64,000 nt of DNA from an uncultured Methylophaga sp. (lineage in GTDB: Bacteria > Pseudomonadota > Gammaproteobacteria > Nitrosococcales > Methylophagaceae), in assembly GCF_947259025.1 (NCBI RefSeq), contig NZ_CAMYKO010000005.1, positions 372,001 to 436,000 on the forward strand, in the 5' to 3' direction. Below, piece by piece: positions 56,180 through 64,000 of this stretch. How positions within the stretch are numbered: the stretch's first letter is position 1; each line of letters opens with the position of its first letter. A program made the position numbers and the translations under genes. The notes beneath the pieces are model-generated. The model was not told the origin of the DNA and searched no databases. It saw nothing but the letters and a program-made list of their open reading frames with translations.

Positions 56180-57604
56180 TCAGCTATTAGCTTTGACCTG
56201 CCAGCCACCACCCAGCGCTTTGTATATCGCTATCAGATTTAATACCGCGCTGATTTCACTATTGGCCAGGGTGTCTTCGGTTTCCAGCAGGGTTCTTTCG
56301 GCATCCAGCACATCAAGAAAATCATCATAACCCTCGTCAAAGCGCTGTCTTGCGAGTTCTGCAGAATGCAGGGCTGACTTTGCTGCCTGTTGCAAAGTGG
56401 CACGACGCTCTTCCTCACGGGCAAAATCGCTGACGGCAGTGTGGGTCTCTTCCAGTGCGGCTAATACGGTTTTATCGTAAAAGGCGAGTTGTGCCTGACT
56501 GCGGGCATCGGCTTGATCAATCCGGGCGCGGACGGCATCGCGGTTAAACACTTGCCATTCCAGTGATGGTCCGACTGATCCTGCCAAAGCCGAGGTGCCG
56601 AAACTGCTCAGATTAGTGGCGACAAAGCCCAGTGAGCCGAGCAGGCGAACAGTAGGAAACAAGTCCGAGACGGCGACATTGTAGGAAGACACGCTGGCAG
56701 CCAGCGTCCTCTCTGCTGAGCGGATATCAGGGCGGCGTTTCAATAACGAACCCGCGTCACCCACCGCTACCGTCACCGGTAATTCCGGTAAAGCTTGCTT
56801 GGCGGATAGTTCTGCTCGCAGGGCGTCCGGCACCTGGCCGGTTAATACGGATAAACGATTGATAGCGGCGGTCACTGCTGCCTGTAGGGGCGGTATGGTC
56901 GACTTGGTCAGCGTTAACTGGGTTTCTGCCCTGGATACATCCAGCGCGGTGGCCCGGCCACCATCCAGCAGCACCTGTGTCAGTTCGTAAGTTTCTGCCT
57001 GGTTCTGTTGATTGCGTTCAGCAATATCGAGTCGATGCTGGGCACCGCGCAGTTCCACATAAGCACGCGCGACCTCGGCAGCGATGGTGACATAAATCTG
57101 CTGCAAATCAGCACGGGCAGCATCGGTCAGCGCTGCCTGTGTTTCAATACGCGATGAAATGCGATTGAATAAATCCAGTTCCCAGCCGGCATCAAAGCCC
57201 GCCTGAAAACTGTTATTGGTCCGGGGCAGGTTATTACCGCTGACGCTTTCCTGGGAGTTCAGGTTTCTTGACGCGTTTGCACCGGCATTAACCGATGGCT
57301 GGCGGTCATAGCCGACCTCGCGGCTCAAGGCCCGAGCTTCCTGAAGGTTGGCATAAGCGATACGTACATCCGGATTGGCTTCCAGCGCCTGTTCAACCAG
57401 GCTGGATAAGCGTGGGTCACTGAACTCATCCCACCATTCAATGACCGGCGCGGTGTTCGCCTCGATACGGGCATTATCTGCCTGCTCCAGGTCCAGCTGT
57501 TGCAGAGACTCAGGTGCCTCCGGCGCTTCATAGTCGCGAAATGAGGCACAGCCACTGGCGACCAGGCTGACACCGATTAAAGCCGTTATTAAACGCAGTT
57601 TCAT
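56180..57604 (-). CDS. RND efflux outer-membrane channel lipoprotein (NodT/OprM family)
   Basis: This TolC-fold protein forms the outer-membrane exit duct of the tripartite pump. The 474-residue product has a signal peptide with lipobox VASGC (Cys19). Two repeats of the outer-membrane efflux domain follow, with typical patterns ALEANPDVRIAYANLQEARAL and LLKRRPDIRSAERTLAA. It is the last gene of the MFP-RND-OMF operon and starts directly after the pump stop codon. The ATG is at 57604. Confidence 0.93.
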   Translation of the reverse strand: MKLRLITALIGVSLVASGCASFRDYEAPEAPESLQQLDLEQADNARIEANTAPVIEWWDEFSDPRLSSLVEQALEANPDVRIAYANLQEARALSREVGYDRQPSVNAGANASRNLNSQESVSGNNLPRTNNSFQAGFDAGWELDLFNRISSRIETQAALTDAARADLQQIYVTIAAEVARAYVELRGAQHRLDIAERNQQNQAETYELTQVLLDGGRATALDVSRAETQLTLTKSTIPPLQAAVTAAINRLSVLTGQVPDALRAELSAKQALPELPVTVAVGDAGSLLKRRPDIRSAERTLAASVSSYNVAVSDLFPTVRLLGSLGFVATNLSSFGTSALAGSVGPSLEWQVFNRDAVRARIDQADARSQAQLAFYDKTVLAALEETHTAVSDFAREEERRATLQQAAKSALHSAELARQRFDEGYDDFLDVLDAERTLLETEDTLANSEISAVLNLIAIYKALGGGWQVKANS

Positions 57605-60600
57605 TTATACAGTCTCCGAAGACAGTTTTTTCGAGTCTTTCTTGGTGCCGATAAGTGCCAGCTTGCGACACAAAACATAAAACACCGGCGTGAAAATCAA
57701 GCCGAATGCAGTCACACCCAGCATGCCCGAGAACACAGCAACGCCCAGCGCCTGGCGCATTTCAGCGCCGGCACCGGTAGCAATCACCATCGGCACCACG
57801 CCCAGAATAAAGGCAAACGAGGTCATCAGAATCGGGCGCAGTCGAAGCCGTGCTGCTTCCACCGCGGCCTGCCACATATCCCGGCCCTGATCTTCCAGTT
57901 CACGGGCGAACTCGACGATGAGGATGGCATTCTTGGAGGCAAGCCCCACCAACACCACCAGACCTATCTGGGTCAGGATGTTGTTATCCATGCCGGCTAT
58001 GTAAACGCCGGTGATCGCAGATAACAGACACATCGGCACAATCAGAATGATGGACAGAGGCAGGGTCCAGCTCTCATATTGCGCTGCCAGAAGCAAGAAG
58101 ACGAAGACTACCGCCAGCACAAAGGCCAGCACCGCGGTGTCACCGGTCGATTTTTGCTGATAGGCAATCTCAGTCCATTCATAGCCAATGCCATCCGGCA
58201 GGATCTGATCAGCCAGATCTTCCATCGCGTTCAAAGCTTCACCGGAACTGAAACCAGGGCTGGCACTACCCATTACACCGGCAGCCGGATACAGGTTGTA
58301 GCGGGGCACACGGGAGGGACCGGAGGTATTTTCCACAGTGGCAAAGGAACCGATAGGCACCATGTCGCCGTCATTATTTCGTACCCGAATCCGCAGGGCA
58401 TCATCAATGGTCAGCCGCTCTTGTGCTTCAGCTTGGGCTGTCACTCTAAAAGTACGCCCCAGGTAATTGAAATCATTGATATAAACTGAACCAATGAACA
58501 CTTCCAGCGCTTCAAACACATTATCAACGGGCACACCCAGACGCTCGGCTTTATTACGGTCAATATCCAGGTAAAGCTGCGGATTATTGGTATTAAAGAA
58601 GGTGTAGGCCGCAGTGGTGGCCGGATTATCCGGGCTGTTTGCTGCTGCAGCCATATCAATAGCTGCCTGCTCCAACACCTTCAGACCACGACCGCCTTGA
58701 TCCTGCAGCATCATTTTAAAGCCACCGGCATTACCGATGCCTGGCACCGAGGGACGCTCAAATACGGCAATACTGGCGTTTTTGAACGAGGCACCCACAG
58801 CCCGCATATCACTGAGGATAGTCTGGTACTCAATGCCTTCAGCAATACGCTTATCAAAGGATTCCAGTGGCGTAAAAATCACCGCCGCATTGGACTGCAA
58901 GGTCCGTGTGGCACCAGAAAAACCGGTGAAGCCAACGGTATTGGCCAGGCCCGGCACTTTGAGCATTTCGCGGGTCACTTCCTGAACGACTTCATCAGTT
59001 TCGCTCAGTGATGCACCCTCAGGCAGGGTAATCGACACGATTAATGAGCCCTGATCCTGTGACGGAATAAAGCCAGTCGGTACCCGGTCGAATTGAAATG
59101 CAGTCAGCGCCATCAATCCGCCATAGATCAGCAGCATGATAAAGCCCATGCGGATGGTCTTGCCGACAAACCAGCCATAGCGCTCTGACAGCCCGGACAT
59201 GCCTTTATTAAAACCATTGAAAAAGGCTTTGACTGGCGACTTATACCATTTGACCGGTTTGTCATGATTGGGATCAACCTTCATCAGGATAGCCGCCAGC
59301 GCCGGAGACAGGGTCAGCGAGACAGACACCGAGATCAGAGTAGCTACTGCGACCGTCAGACCAAAGGCCTGATAGAAGCGTCCGGAAATACCTTCCAGGA
59401 ACATGGTAGGCAGAAATACTGCTACCAGCACCAGGCCCATGGCAATCAGCGCGGTGCCGACCTCGTCCATGGTCTTGCGGGCAGACTCGCGGGGCGAGAG
59501 GCCGTTGCGCAGATTTCTTTCCATGTTTTCGACAATGACAATGGCATCATCGACCACAATACCGATAGCCAGTACCAGCCCGAACAGGGTCAGGTTATTC
59601 AGAGAGTAGCCCAGCGCTGACATCACCGCGAAGGTGCCGATCAATGACACCGGAATAGCCACAATGGGAATGATTGCCGCGCGCCAGGTCTGTAAAAACA
59701 CCAGAATAACTATCACTACCAGGAACACGGCCTCGTAGACCGTGAACTCCACGGCTTCGACTGATTGCTCGATAAACTCGGTAGGGTTGTAGGCAAATTC
59801 GTATTCAATACCCGGCGGAAAATCAGCCGCGATATCTTTCATCTCAGCGATCAATGCTTCGGTAGTGGCGATCGCATTGGAGCCGGGGCGTTGGTAGATA
59901 GGTAAAGCCACAGCAGGCTTTTCACCCAGGTACCCCTTGGTCACATACTCCTGCGCGCCCAGTTCAACACGGGCGACATCTTTCAGCCGCACAATACGGC
60001 CGTCATCGGCTTTAACGATGATCTCGCCGAACTCTTCCGGCGTTTCCAGCCGACCTTGGGTCTGAACGATATATTCATAGTAATTCTGGTCTTTCTGCGG
60101 CGCACTGTTAAGCGTACCGCTGGCGACCTGAACATTCTGGCTACGCAATGCGCTGATAATATCGCCGGCAGCGATACCAAAAGACTGCAGCAAATCAGGT
60201 TTGAGCCAGATCCGCATCGCATAGTCAGCCGCGCCGAACACACGCACATCACCGACACCTTCAATCCGACGCAGACGGTCACGAACATTGAGCACGCCGT
60301 AGTTAGCCAGGTAGTTCTGATCATAAGTGCCATCGGGGGAGGACATATTGACTACCAACATCAGATCCGGCGTGTTTTTACGGGTGGTCACCCCCATACT
60401 GCGAACCACCTCCGGCAACCGCGGTTCGGCAATGGCCACCCGATTTTGCACCAGTACCTGGGCGGTATCGAGATCAGTGCCCAGTTCAAAAGTGATAGTC
60501 AGACTCATACTGCCATCGGCTGAAGCCTGAGAATGCATGTAAAGCATGCCTTCGACGCCATTGACTTCCTGTTCTATCGGCGTGGCGACCGTTTCTGCCA

Positions 60601-60775
60601 CGGTTTCTGCGGTGGCACCGGGATAGTTTGCCGACACCTGAATAGTCGGTGGCGCTACTGAAGGATATTGCTCAATGGGCAGCGTCAGAAATGCCATCAC
60701 ACCGACGATCACGGTGATGATAGACATCACCGTGGCAAATATCGGTCGGTCGATAAAGAATTTGGGAAACTGCAT
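57605..60775 (-). CDS. RND multidrug efflux pump, inner-membrane subunit (MexF/AcrB type)
   Basis: This proton-driven exporter takes drugs or solvents from the periplasm and inner membrane to the outer channel. The 1056-residue product has 12 membrane segments and two large periplasmic loops. It starts FFIDRPIFATVMSIITVIVG, and the proton-relay aspartates are in IGIVVDDAIVIVENMERN. Overall patterns (EQYPSVAPPTIQVSANYPGA and others) look closest to the MexF/OqxB branch. Substrates cannot be predicted. It starts 12 bases after the fusion protein gene. Confidence 0.95.
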   Translation of the reverse strand: MQFPKFFIDRPIFATVMSIITVIVGVMAFLTLPIEQYPSVAPPTIQVSANYPGATAETVAETVATPIEQEVNGVEGMLYMHSQASADGSMSLTITFELGTDLDTAQVLVQNRVAIAEPRLPEVVRSMGVTTRKNTPDLMLVVNMSSPDGTYDQNYLANYGVLNVRDRLRRIEGVGDVRVFGAADYAMRIWLKPDLLQSFGIAAGDIISALRSQNVQVASGTLNSAPQKDQNYYEYIVQTQGRLETPEEFGEIIVKADDGRIVRLKDVARVELGAQEYVTKGYLGEKPAVALPIYQRPGSNAIATTEALIAEMKDIAADFPPGIEYEFAYNPTEFIEQSVEAVEFTVYEAVFLVVIVILVFLQTWRAAIIPIVAIPVSLIGTFAVMSALGYSLNNLTLFGLVLAIGIVVDDAIVIVENMERNLRNGLSPRESARKTMDEVGTALIAMGLVLVAVFLPTMFLEGISGRFYQAFGLTVAVATLISVSVSLTLSPALAAILMKVDPNHDKPVKWYKSPVKAFFNGFNKGMSGLSERYGWFVGKTIRMGFIMLLIYGGLMALTAFQFDRVPTGFIPSQDQGSLIVSITLPEGASLSETDEVVQEVTREMLKVPGLANTVGFTGFSGATRTLQSNAAVIFTPLESFDKRIAEGIEYQTILSDMRAVGASFKNASIAVFERPSVPGIGNAGGFKMMLQDQGGRGLKVLEQAAIDMAAAANSPDNPATTAAYTFFNTNNPQLYLDIDRNKAERLGVPVDNVFEALEVFIGSVYINDFNYLGRTFRVTAQAEAQERLTIDDALRIRVRNNDGDMVPIGSFATVENTSGPSRVPRYNLYPAAGVMGSASPGFSSGEALNAMEDLADQILPDGIGYEWTEIAYQQKSTGDTAVLAFVLAVVFVFLLLAAQYESWTLPLSIILIVPMCLLSAITGVYIAGMDNNILTQIGLVVLVGLASKNAILIVEFARELEDQGRDMWQAAVEAARLRLRPILMTSFAFILGVVPMVIATGAGAEMRQALGVAVFSGMLGVTAFGLIFTPVFYVLCRKLALIGTKKDSKKLSSETV

Positions 60776-60787
60776 TCAGGCTGCTCC

Positions 60788-61957
60788 TTAGTCTTGCTCT
60801 GCCGGCTGAACGGCTTCGGTGGCATTTTCTGAGTCCACCAGCGTGTCGATTTCACGCCATTCCAGTTCAGTCTCATTCGGGGTGACGGCTTGTCCGGTCT
60901 GACGGATACGCTGGATGCCGTTGATCACAACCTGTTCATCACCCGTCAGGCCATCGCTGACCACGATGTAGTCGTTGTCCAGCAGATTGCCGACGCTGAT
61001 ATAGCGACGCTGAACCTGCTCATTGTCATCAACCAGGTATACAAACTTTTTGTCCTGATCGGTGTTGATAGCACGTTCCGGTACCAGCACCGCTTCATAA
61101 TTCGAGCGTCCCAGCAGGCGGGCACGACCAAACATGCCCGGATAAAGAATGCCCTGGTCATTGTTCACTTGAGCCGTGGCCTGAATGGTGCCGGTAGAAT
61201 TGTCGATGGCATTATCTACAAAGTGCATCCGGCCCTGATGATGGAATTTATCCTCATCCATCAACTTGATATAAATCGGATTAGGCGCGGTATCACTACT
61301 GGGGCGCTGTCCTGCCCGGTCCAGGCGCAGATATTTGAGCAGATCACCCTGAGATCCCTCAAATCGAAAATGCATAGGATTGGTGCTGACAATACGGGTC
61401 AGCACGGTTTCATTTTCCTCGACCATATTGCCGATATCGACATAGCTGTCACTGACCTTGCCGTCGATAGGAGCAGTGACCTCGGTGAACCGCATCTGCA
61501 GACGGGCATTATCCAGCGTCGCCTTGGCAATCTGCAGTTCCTGGAAACGGCGGTCCACTTCTTCCTGGGAAATGGCCCGGGTTTCACGCAGGTTCTGTGC
61601 ACGCTGCCATTCCTTTTGCGCCAACTCATGCTGCGCTTCTATGCGTTGCAGTTCATAACTGAAAGGGCGTTGGTCGATCACAAACAACACGTCGCCTTTT
61701 TTCACCTGCTGACCATCTTTGAACTTTTTCTCCACCAGATATCCGGTGACCCGCGCGCGAAGCTGCACATCGTTAATGGCTTCAAAGCGGCCGGTGAATT
61801 CATCCCAATCAGTGAGCTGATGTTTGAGCGGTTGCGCGATATCAACTTCCGGTGGTGGTGGCGGGGCAGGGGCTGCATCAGCGGTGTCTGTGGTTTCCGT
61901 GCAGGCACTGCCCACCAATGTGATAAGCGTTACCAGGGCAAATAAGGTGGTTCGCAT
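60788..61957 (-). CDS. RND efflux periplasmic adaptor (membrane fusion protein)
   Basis: The adaptor links the RND pump to the outer channel. The 389-residue product (from the ATG at 61957) has a lipoprotein-type signal (LITLVGSAC, Cys19) and a Pro/Ala-rich spacer. Lipoyl-like half motifs are RARVTGYLVEKKFKDGQQVKKGD and TAPIDGKVSDSYVDIGN, with an alpha-hairpin between them and a beta-barrel after. GGAG lies seven bases before the ATG. It is the first gene of the operon; a frame extension of ten codons upstream is unlikely. Confidence 0.93.
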   Translation of the reverse strand: MRTTLFALVTLITLVGSACTETTDTADAAPAPPPPPEVDIAQPLKHQLTDWDEFTGRFEAINDVQLRARVTGYLVEKKFKDGQQVKKGDVLFVIDQRPFSYELQRIEAQHELAQKEWQRAQNLRETRAISQEEVDRRFQELQIAKATLDNARLQMRFTEVTAPIDGKVSDSYVDIGNMVEENETVLTRIVSTNPMHFRFEGSQGDLLKYLRLDRAGQRPSSDTAPNPIYIKLMDEDKFHHQGRMHFVDNAIDNSTGTIQATAQVNNDQGILYPGMFGRARLLGRSNYEAVLVPERAINTDQDKKFVYLVDDNEQVQRRYISVGNLLDNDYIVVSDGLTGDEQVVINGIQRIRQTGQAVTPNETELEWREIDTLVDSENATEAVQPAEQD

Positions 61958-62118
61958 GCTTAAACTCCATGATAGGGATGCGTTCAATCAACGCATAAAA
62001 TAATGAAAATTCAGTTAAATCAGCTGCAGTCAGGCAGAACTTAAAGACAGCGCAACAGTCTCAGACCCGCAATGGCCGGATTTTGATATTGAAAATTGTA
62101 CGAAATGGGCCCGCAGAC

Positions 62119-62147
62119 CGCTTGCCTGAAACTACAGCCTTGTTGTC
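62119..62147. promoter_or_regulatory. 29-base repeated motif, copy 2 (upstream of the RND operon)
   Basis: This is the second copy of the motif described at 56098 (26 of 29 identical), 162 bases upstream of the adaptor start on the same strand sense. The rest of the 276-base gap holds no gene that I can support. A small hairpin (ACCTGG-CTTT-CCAGGT, 62176-62191) may end the MFS transcript coming from the right. Confidence 0.6.
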
Positions 62148-62233
62148 TTATTCTCTTAAATGAATATTGATAGCCACCTGGCTTTCCAGGTTGAAATGCA
62201 GAGAAAATGAGCGGTTCCCGCAGGTTTAATCCT

Positions 62234-63409
62234 TTAAGCATTATGCAGAATCCTTTGTTTAATTAGTCGCTGATTGAGAAGCAGGGCCATGGCGGTCATC
62301 AATGCTACCGTCATTGCCAGTACAAAAGCCTGTGTCTGGAACTCGGGCAGTAAAGTCAGTGATGAGGTCAGAAACTGGCCTGAGAAAATCGCCATGGTGT
62401 AAAAAGACAGACAACGCCCCATGCTGGCCGGGTTTGAACGCTGTATGGTCATATGATTGAGCAGTGGGATGCTGAAACCAAACCCCATACCACTGAACAG
62501 GGCAGCCGGAATCAGGCTGGTCAGCGCAGAAGACAGCAAAAACAGGGCATGCGCCAGAGCAAACAAGACAAAAGCGGTGGTCAGCGTTGGCAAAGGCCCC
62601 AGCCTCTCCACAACTGCCGGCATCACATAGGCCGAGACCACAGCCATCATTGAGATAAAGGCCAGCAAATAGCCGATATCTGCTTCATCCATGCCCCGCT
62701 GACCGAGTGTTATCGGCAGTAATACGATAAGGCTGAAAAAGACGCTCATTGCCAGTAAGGTGCTGGCATAGACGGCTTTGAGTGAGAAATATCGCTGATG
62801 GCCTGTCAGGGCCGGCCCCGCCTCATCAGAGTCGGTTTCTGGCCGCGAGTTACGCTTTGGCACATAAAGGATAAACATCGCCAGAAAAAACCAGGCCAGC
62901 AGGTAAATACTCAAAGGCAGGGCCCAGTTAATCGAAGCCAGCAAACCGCCCGCAAACAGGAACACAACACCGCCGAGCTCAATCGCCATGCCTTGTTTGG
63001 CGATCATCGCCAATCTTGCCTTACCCTGATACCACTGTGAAATCAGCAGCGTACATGAGGCCATCACCAGGGCTGTGATACCGCCCATCAGGAAGCGATC
63101 GGTATAGACAGCAAGTGGCTCAGTGAGTAGAACCAGCCCCATACCCAGCAGCCCGTATAAAAATAAACCAGATAATAAACAACGGTAGGCACCGGTCTGA
63201 TCAATGATGCGCCCGGCCACAGGCGCAAACACCATAGCACCCAATGCTGGCAGGGTGACCAGCCAGCCCGGATGCGCCGACACATTCAACGCTTCGGCAA
63301 TGGACAACACGCCCGGAGCCAGCACCGAGCCCACCATGATGGTCAGACTGGCAATGCAGAGCAGGGTGAACTGGCCTGCGTTTGATAATTGTTCGATGCT
63401 GCTTTTCAT
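62234..63409 (-). CDS. MFS transporter (12 segments, drug-efflux-like)
   Basis: The 391-residue inner-membrane protein has about 12 hydrophobic segments. It shows the MFS loop pattern VAGRIIDQTGAYRCLLSGL after segment 2 and GWLVTLPALGAMVFAP before it, as in proton-driven drug or metabolite exporters. The ATG at 63409 (MKSSIEQLSNAGQFTLLC) is preferred; the frame extends 18 codons upstream without support. It is divergent from a LysR-type gene, which probably controls it. The substrate is unknown. Confidence 0.85.
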   Translation of the reverse strand: MKSSIEQLSNAGQFTLLCIASLTIMVGSVLAPGVLSIAEALNVSAHPGWLVTLPALGAMVFAPVAGRIIDQTGAYRCLLSGLFLYGLLGMGLVLLTEPLAVYTDRFLMGGITALVMASCTLLISQWYQGKARLAMIAKQGMAIELGGVVFLFAGGLLASINWALPLSIYLLAWFFLAMFILYVPKRNSRPETDSDEAGPALTGHQRYFSLKAVYASTLLAMSVFFSLIVLLPITLGQRGMDEADIGYLLAFISMMAVVSAYVMPAVVERLGPLPTLTTAFVLFALAHALFLLSSALTSLIPAALFSGMGFGFSIPLLNHMTIQRSNPASMGRCLSFYTMAIFSGQFLTSSLTLLPEFQTQAFVLAMTVALMTAMALLLNQRLIKQRILHNA

Positions 63410-63528
63410 AAGCCTGTTAAAGATGGCCGGCAAGTCGGCCCTGTTAAATCCTCTGTGGTTCAATCAACGGCGGCAGACAAGCTTGTTAATGCGCCAACTG
63501 GTGAAACAGGCTAACGACTATTAATCTA

Positions 63529-63553
63529 TAATAGAAATGTTATTTTTCTATTA
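63529..63553. promoter_or_regulatory. AT-rich inverted repeat between MFS and LysR genes
   Basis: TAATAGAAA (63529-63537) and TTTCTATTA (63545-63553) are perfect 9-base arms with a 7-base spacer, in the 179-base gap between the divergent starts. LysR-type regulators bind paired dyads in such gaps, so this and the next repeat are candidate sites. Confidence 0.5.
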
Positions 63554-63556
63554 AAT

Positions 63557-63575
63557 CTATACATATTCTGTATAG
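63557..63575. promoter_or_regulatory. LysR-type dyad (CTATACA-TATTC-TGTATAG)
   Basis: Perfect 7-base arms around a 5-base centre contain the T-N11-A core typical of LysR-regulator sites. It ends 13 bases before the LysR-type start codon, which fits autorepression plus control of the divergent MFS gene. Confidence 0.55.
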
Positions 63576-63588
63576 AAAGAAGGCAAGC

Positions 63589-64000
63589 ATGGATATTAAA
63601 ACGCTCAGAAGCTTTATCAGCGTGGCCGAAAACAAGAGTTTTTCAGCCGCCGCCAAGCAACTTCACACCGTTCAGCCCGCTATCAGTCGGCATATTGCCC
63701 AGTTGGAAGAAGCACTGGGGGTCTCACTATTTAATCGGAACTCCCGCGAGGTCGCGATCACCTCGGCCGGCAAACAGTTGCTCAGCGACGGTCAGTTGAT
63801 TTTGACGCAGATAGACACCGCCAAAACCAATGCACAACGGGCGGAGAAGGGCGAAATCGGCACGCTGAAAGTCGCGCATATGCCCTCAGCCTGCCTGCCG
63901 TTTATGGCCGGACTGGTAAATCAATACATCAACCGCTATCCGGCGGTGCATGTGAATCTCTATGAAATGACCGTCACCCAGCAGTTGGAAGCCTTCAAAA
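63589..64000 (+). CDS. LysR-family transcriptional regulator (3' end missing)
   Basis: The ATG at 63589, preceded by AGAAAGAAGG, starts MDIKTLRSFISVAENKSFSA. A complete winged helix-turn-helix follows (AAAKQLHTVQPAISRHIAQL, EEALGVSLFNRNSREVAITSAG). The effector-binding domain begins with GTLKVAHMPSACLPFMAGLV and is cut off by the window end after 137 codons. It is divergent from the MFS gene, with palindromes between them. Confidence 0.92.
   Translation, partial: MDIKTLRSFISVAENKSFSAAAKQLHTVQPAISRHIAQLEEALGVSLFNRNSREVAITSAGKQLLSDGQLILTQIDTAKTNAQRAEKGEIGTLKVAHMPSACLPFMAGLVNQYINRYPAVHVNLYEMTVTQQLEAFK

Noticed and set aside
60890-61945. 351-codon open frame on the plus strand
   Set aside because: It is antisense to the clearly conserved membrane fusion protein and has no family features.
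62041-62241. 66-codon open frame on the minus strand between the efflux adaptor and the MFS gene
   Set aside because: No ribosome-binding site, no recognisable motif and odd composition; it also contains the repeated 29-base motif, which points to regulatory DNA.
1-64000. tRNA, rRNA, CRISPR arrays, prophage or intact insertion sequences
   Set aside because: None was seen on reading the gaps between genes on both strands; small RNAs cannot be excluded by eye.

Overview
The window looks like a chromosomal segment of a free-living gammaproteobacterium. Three gene orders point that way: clpX-lon, dedD-cvpA-purF, and the long chain yceD-rpmF-plsX-fabH-fabD-fabG-acpP-fabF-pabC-mltG-tmk-holB-pilZ-tatD. 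The genus cannot be fixed from the sequence. A Methylophaga-like or related aquatic lineage would fit but is only a guess. I saw no tRNA, rRNA, CRISPR array, intact insertion sequence or prophage.

Left third (1-17.9 kb, all plus strand): housekeeping. The 3' part of clpX is followed by lon, which has a good heat-shock (sigma-32 type) promoter and an unusual perfect palindrome in its leader. Next come dedD, cvpA and purF, then the lipid and fatty-acid operon (several genes overlap by 1 or 4 bases), and then pabC, mltG, tmk, holB, pilZ, a TatD-family nuclease and a lipoprotein esterase.

Second region (17.9-29.2 kb, mostly minus strand): a signalling island. It holds a REC-GGDEF cyclase, a membrane protein with a periplasmic sensor and a C-terminal HPt domain, a REC-PAS-PAS-GGDEF-EAL protein, a CHASE-type hybrid histidine kinase in tandem with a Tsx-like outer-membrane protein, and a membrane EAL protein with a ruined GGDEF domain. 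Together they could form a phosphorelay controlling cyclic di-GMP. A small sirohydrochlorin chelatase, two small secreted proteins and a small CxxC protein lie among them.

Third region (29.4-39.9 kb): sulfite reductase cysJI, an imperfect palindromic repeat element, ettA and dacB on the minus strand, then an unknown protein, an HPP-family membrane protein, a cysteine desulfurase and an unknown small protein.

Fourth region (39.9-50.7 kb): metal handling. A YbfB-type transporter precedes a copper module made of the two-component system CopRS and the divergent copAB, with a CusR-like box between them. A decayed fragment of another YbfB-type transporter follows copB. Then comes a cell-surface signalling iron-uptake set (fecI-fecR-TonB receptor) with a Fur box before fecI. 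Two matching sigma-factor promoters lie before fecR and the receptor. A broken small membrane-protein gene follows.

Right end (50.7-64 kb, mostly minus strand): an AraC regulator, a two-subunit molybdenum hydroxylase (IorAB type) and its maturation genes xdhC and mocA-like; then a MexEF-OprN-type RND efflux operon. A 29-base motif, 26 of 29 identical, lies upstream of both the AraC gene and the efflux operon and suggests common control. The window ends with an MFS transporter divergent from a truncated LysR regulator.
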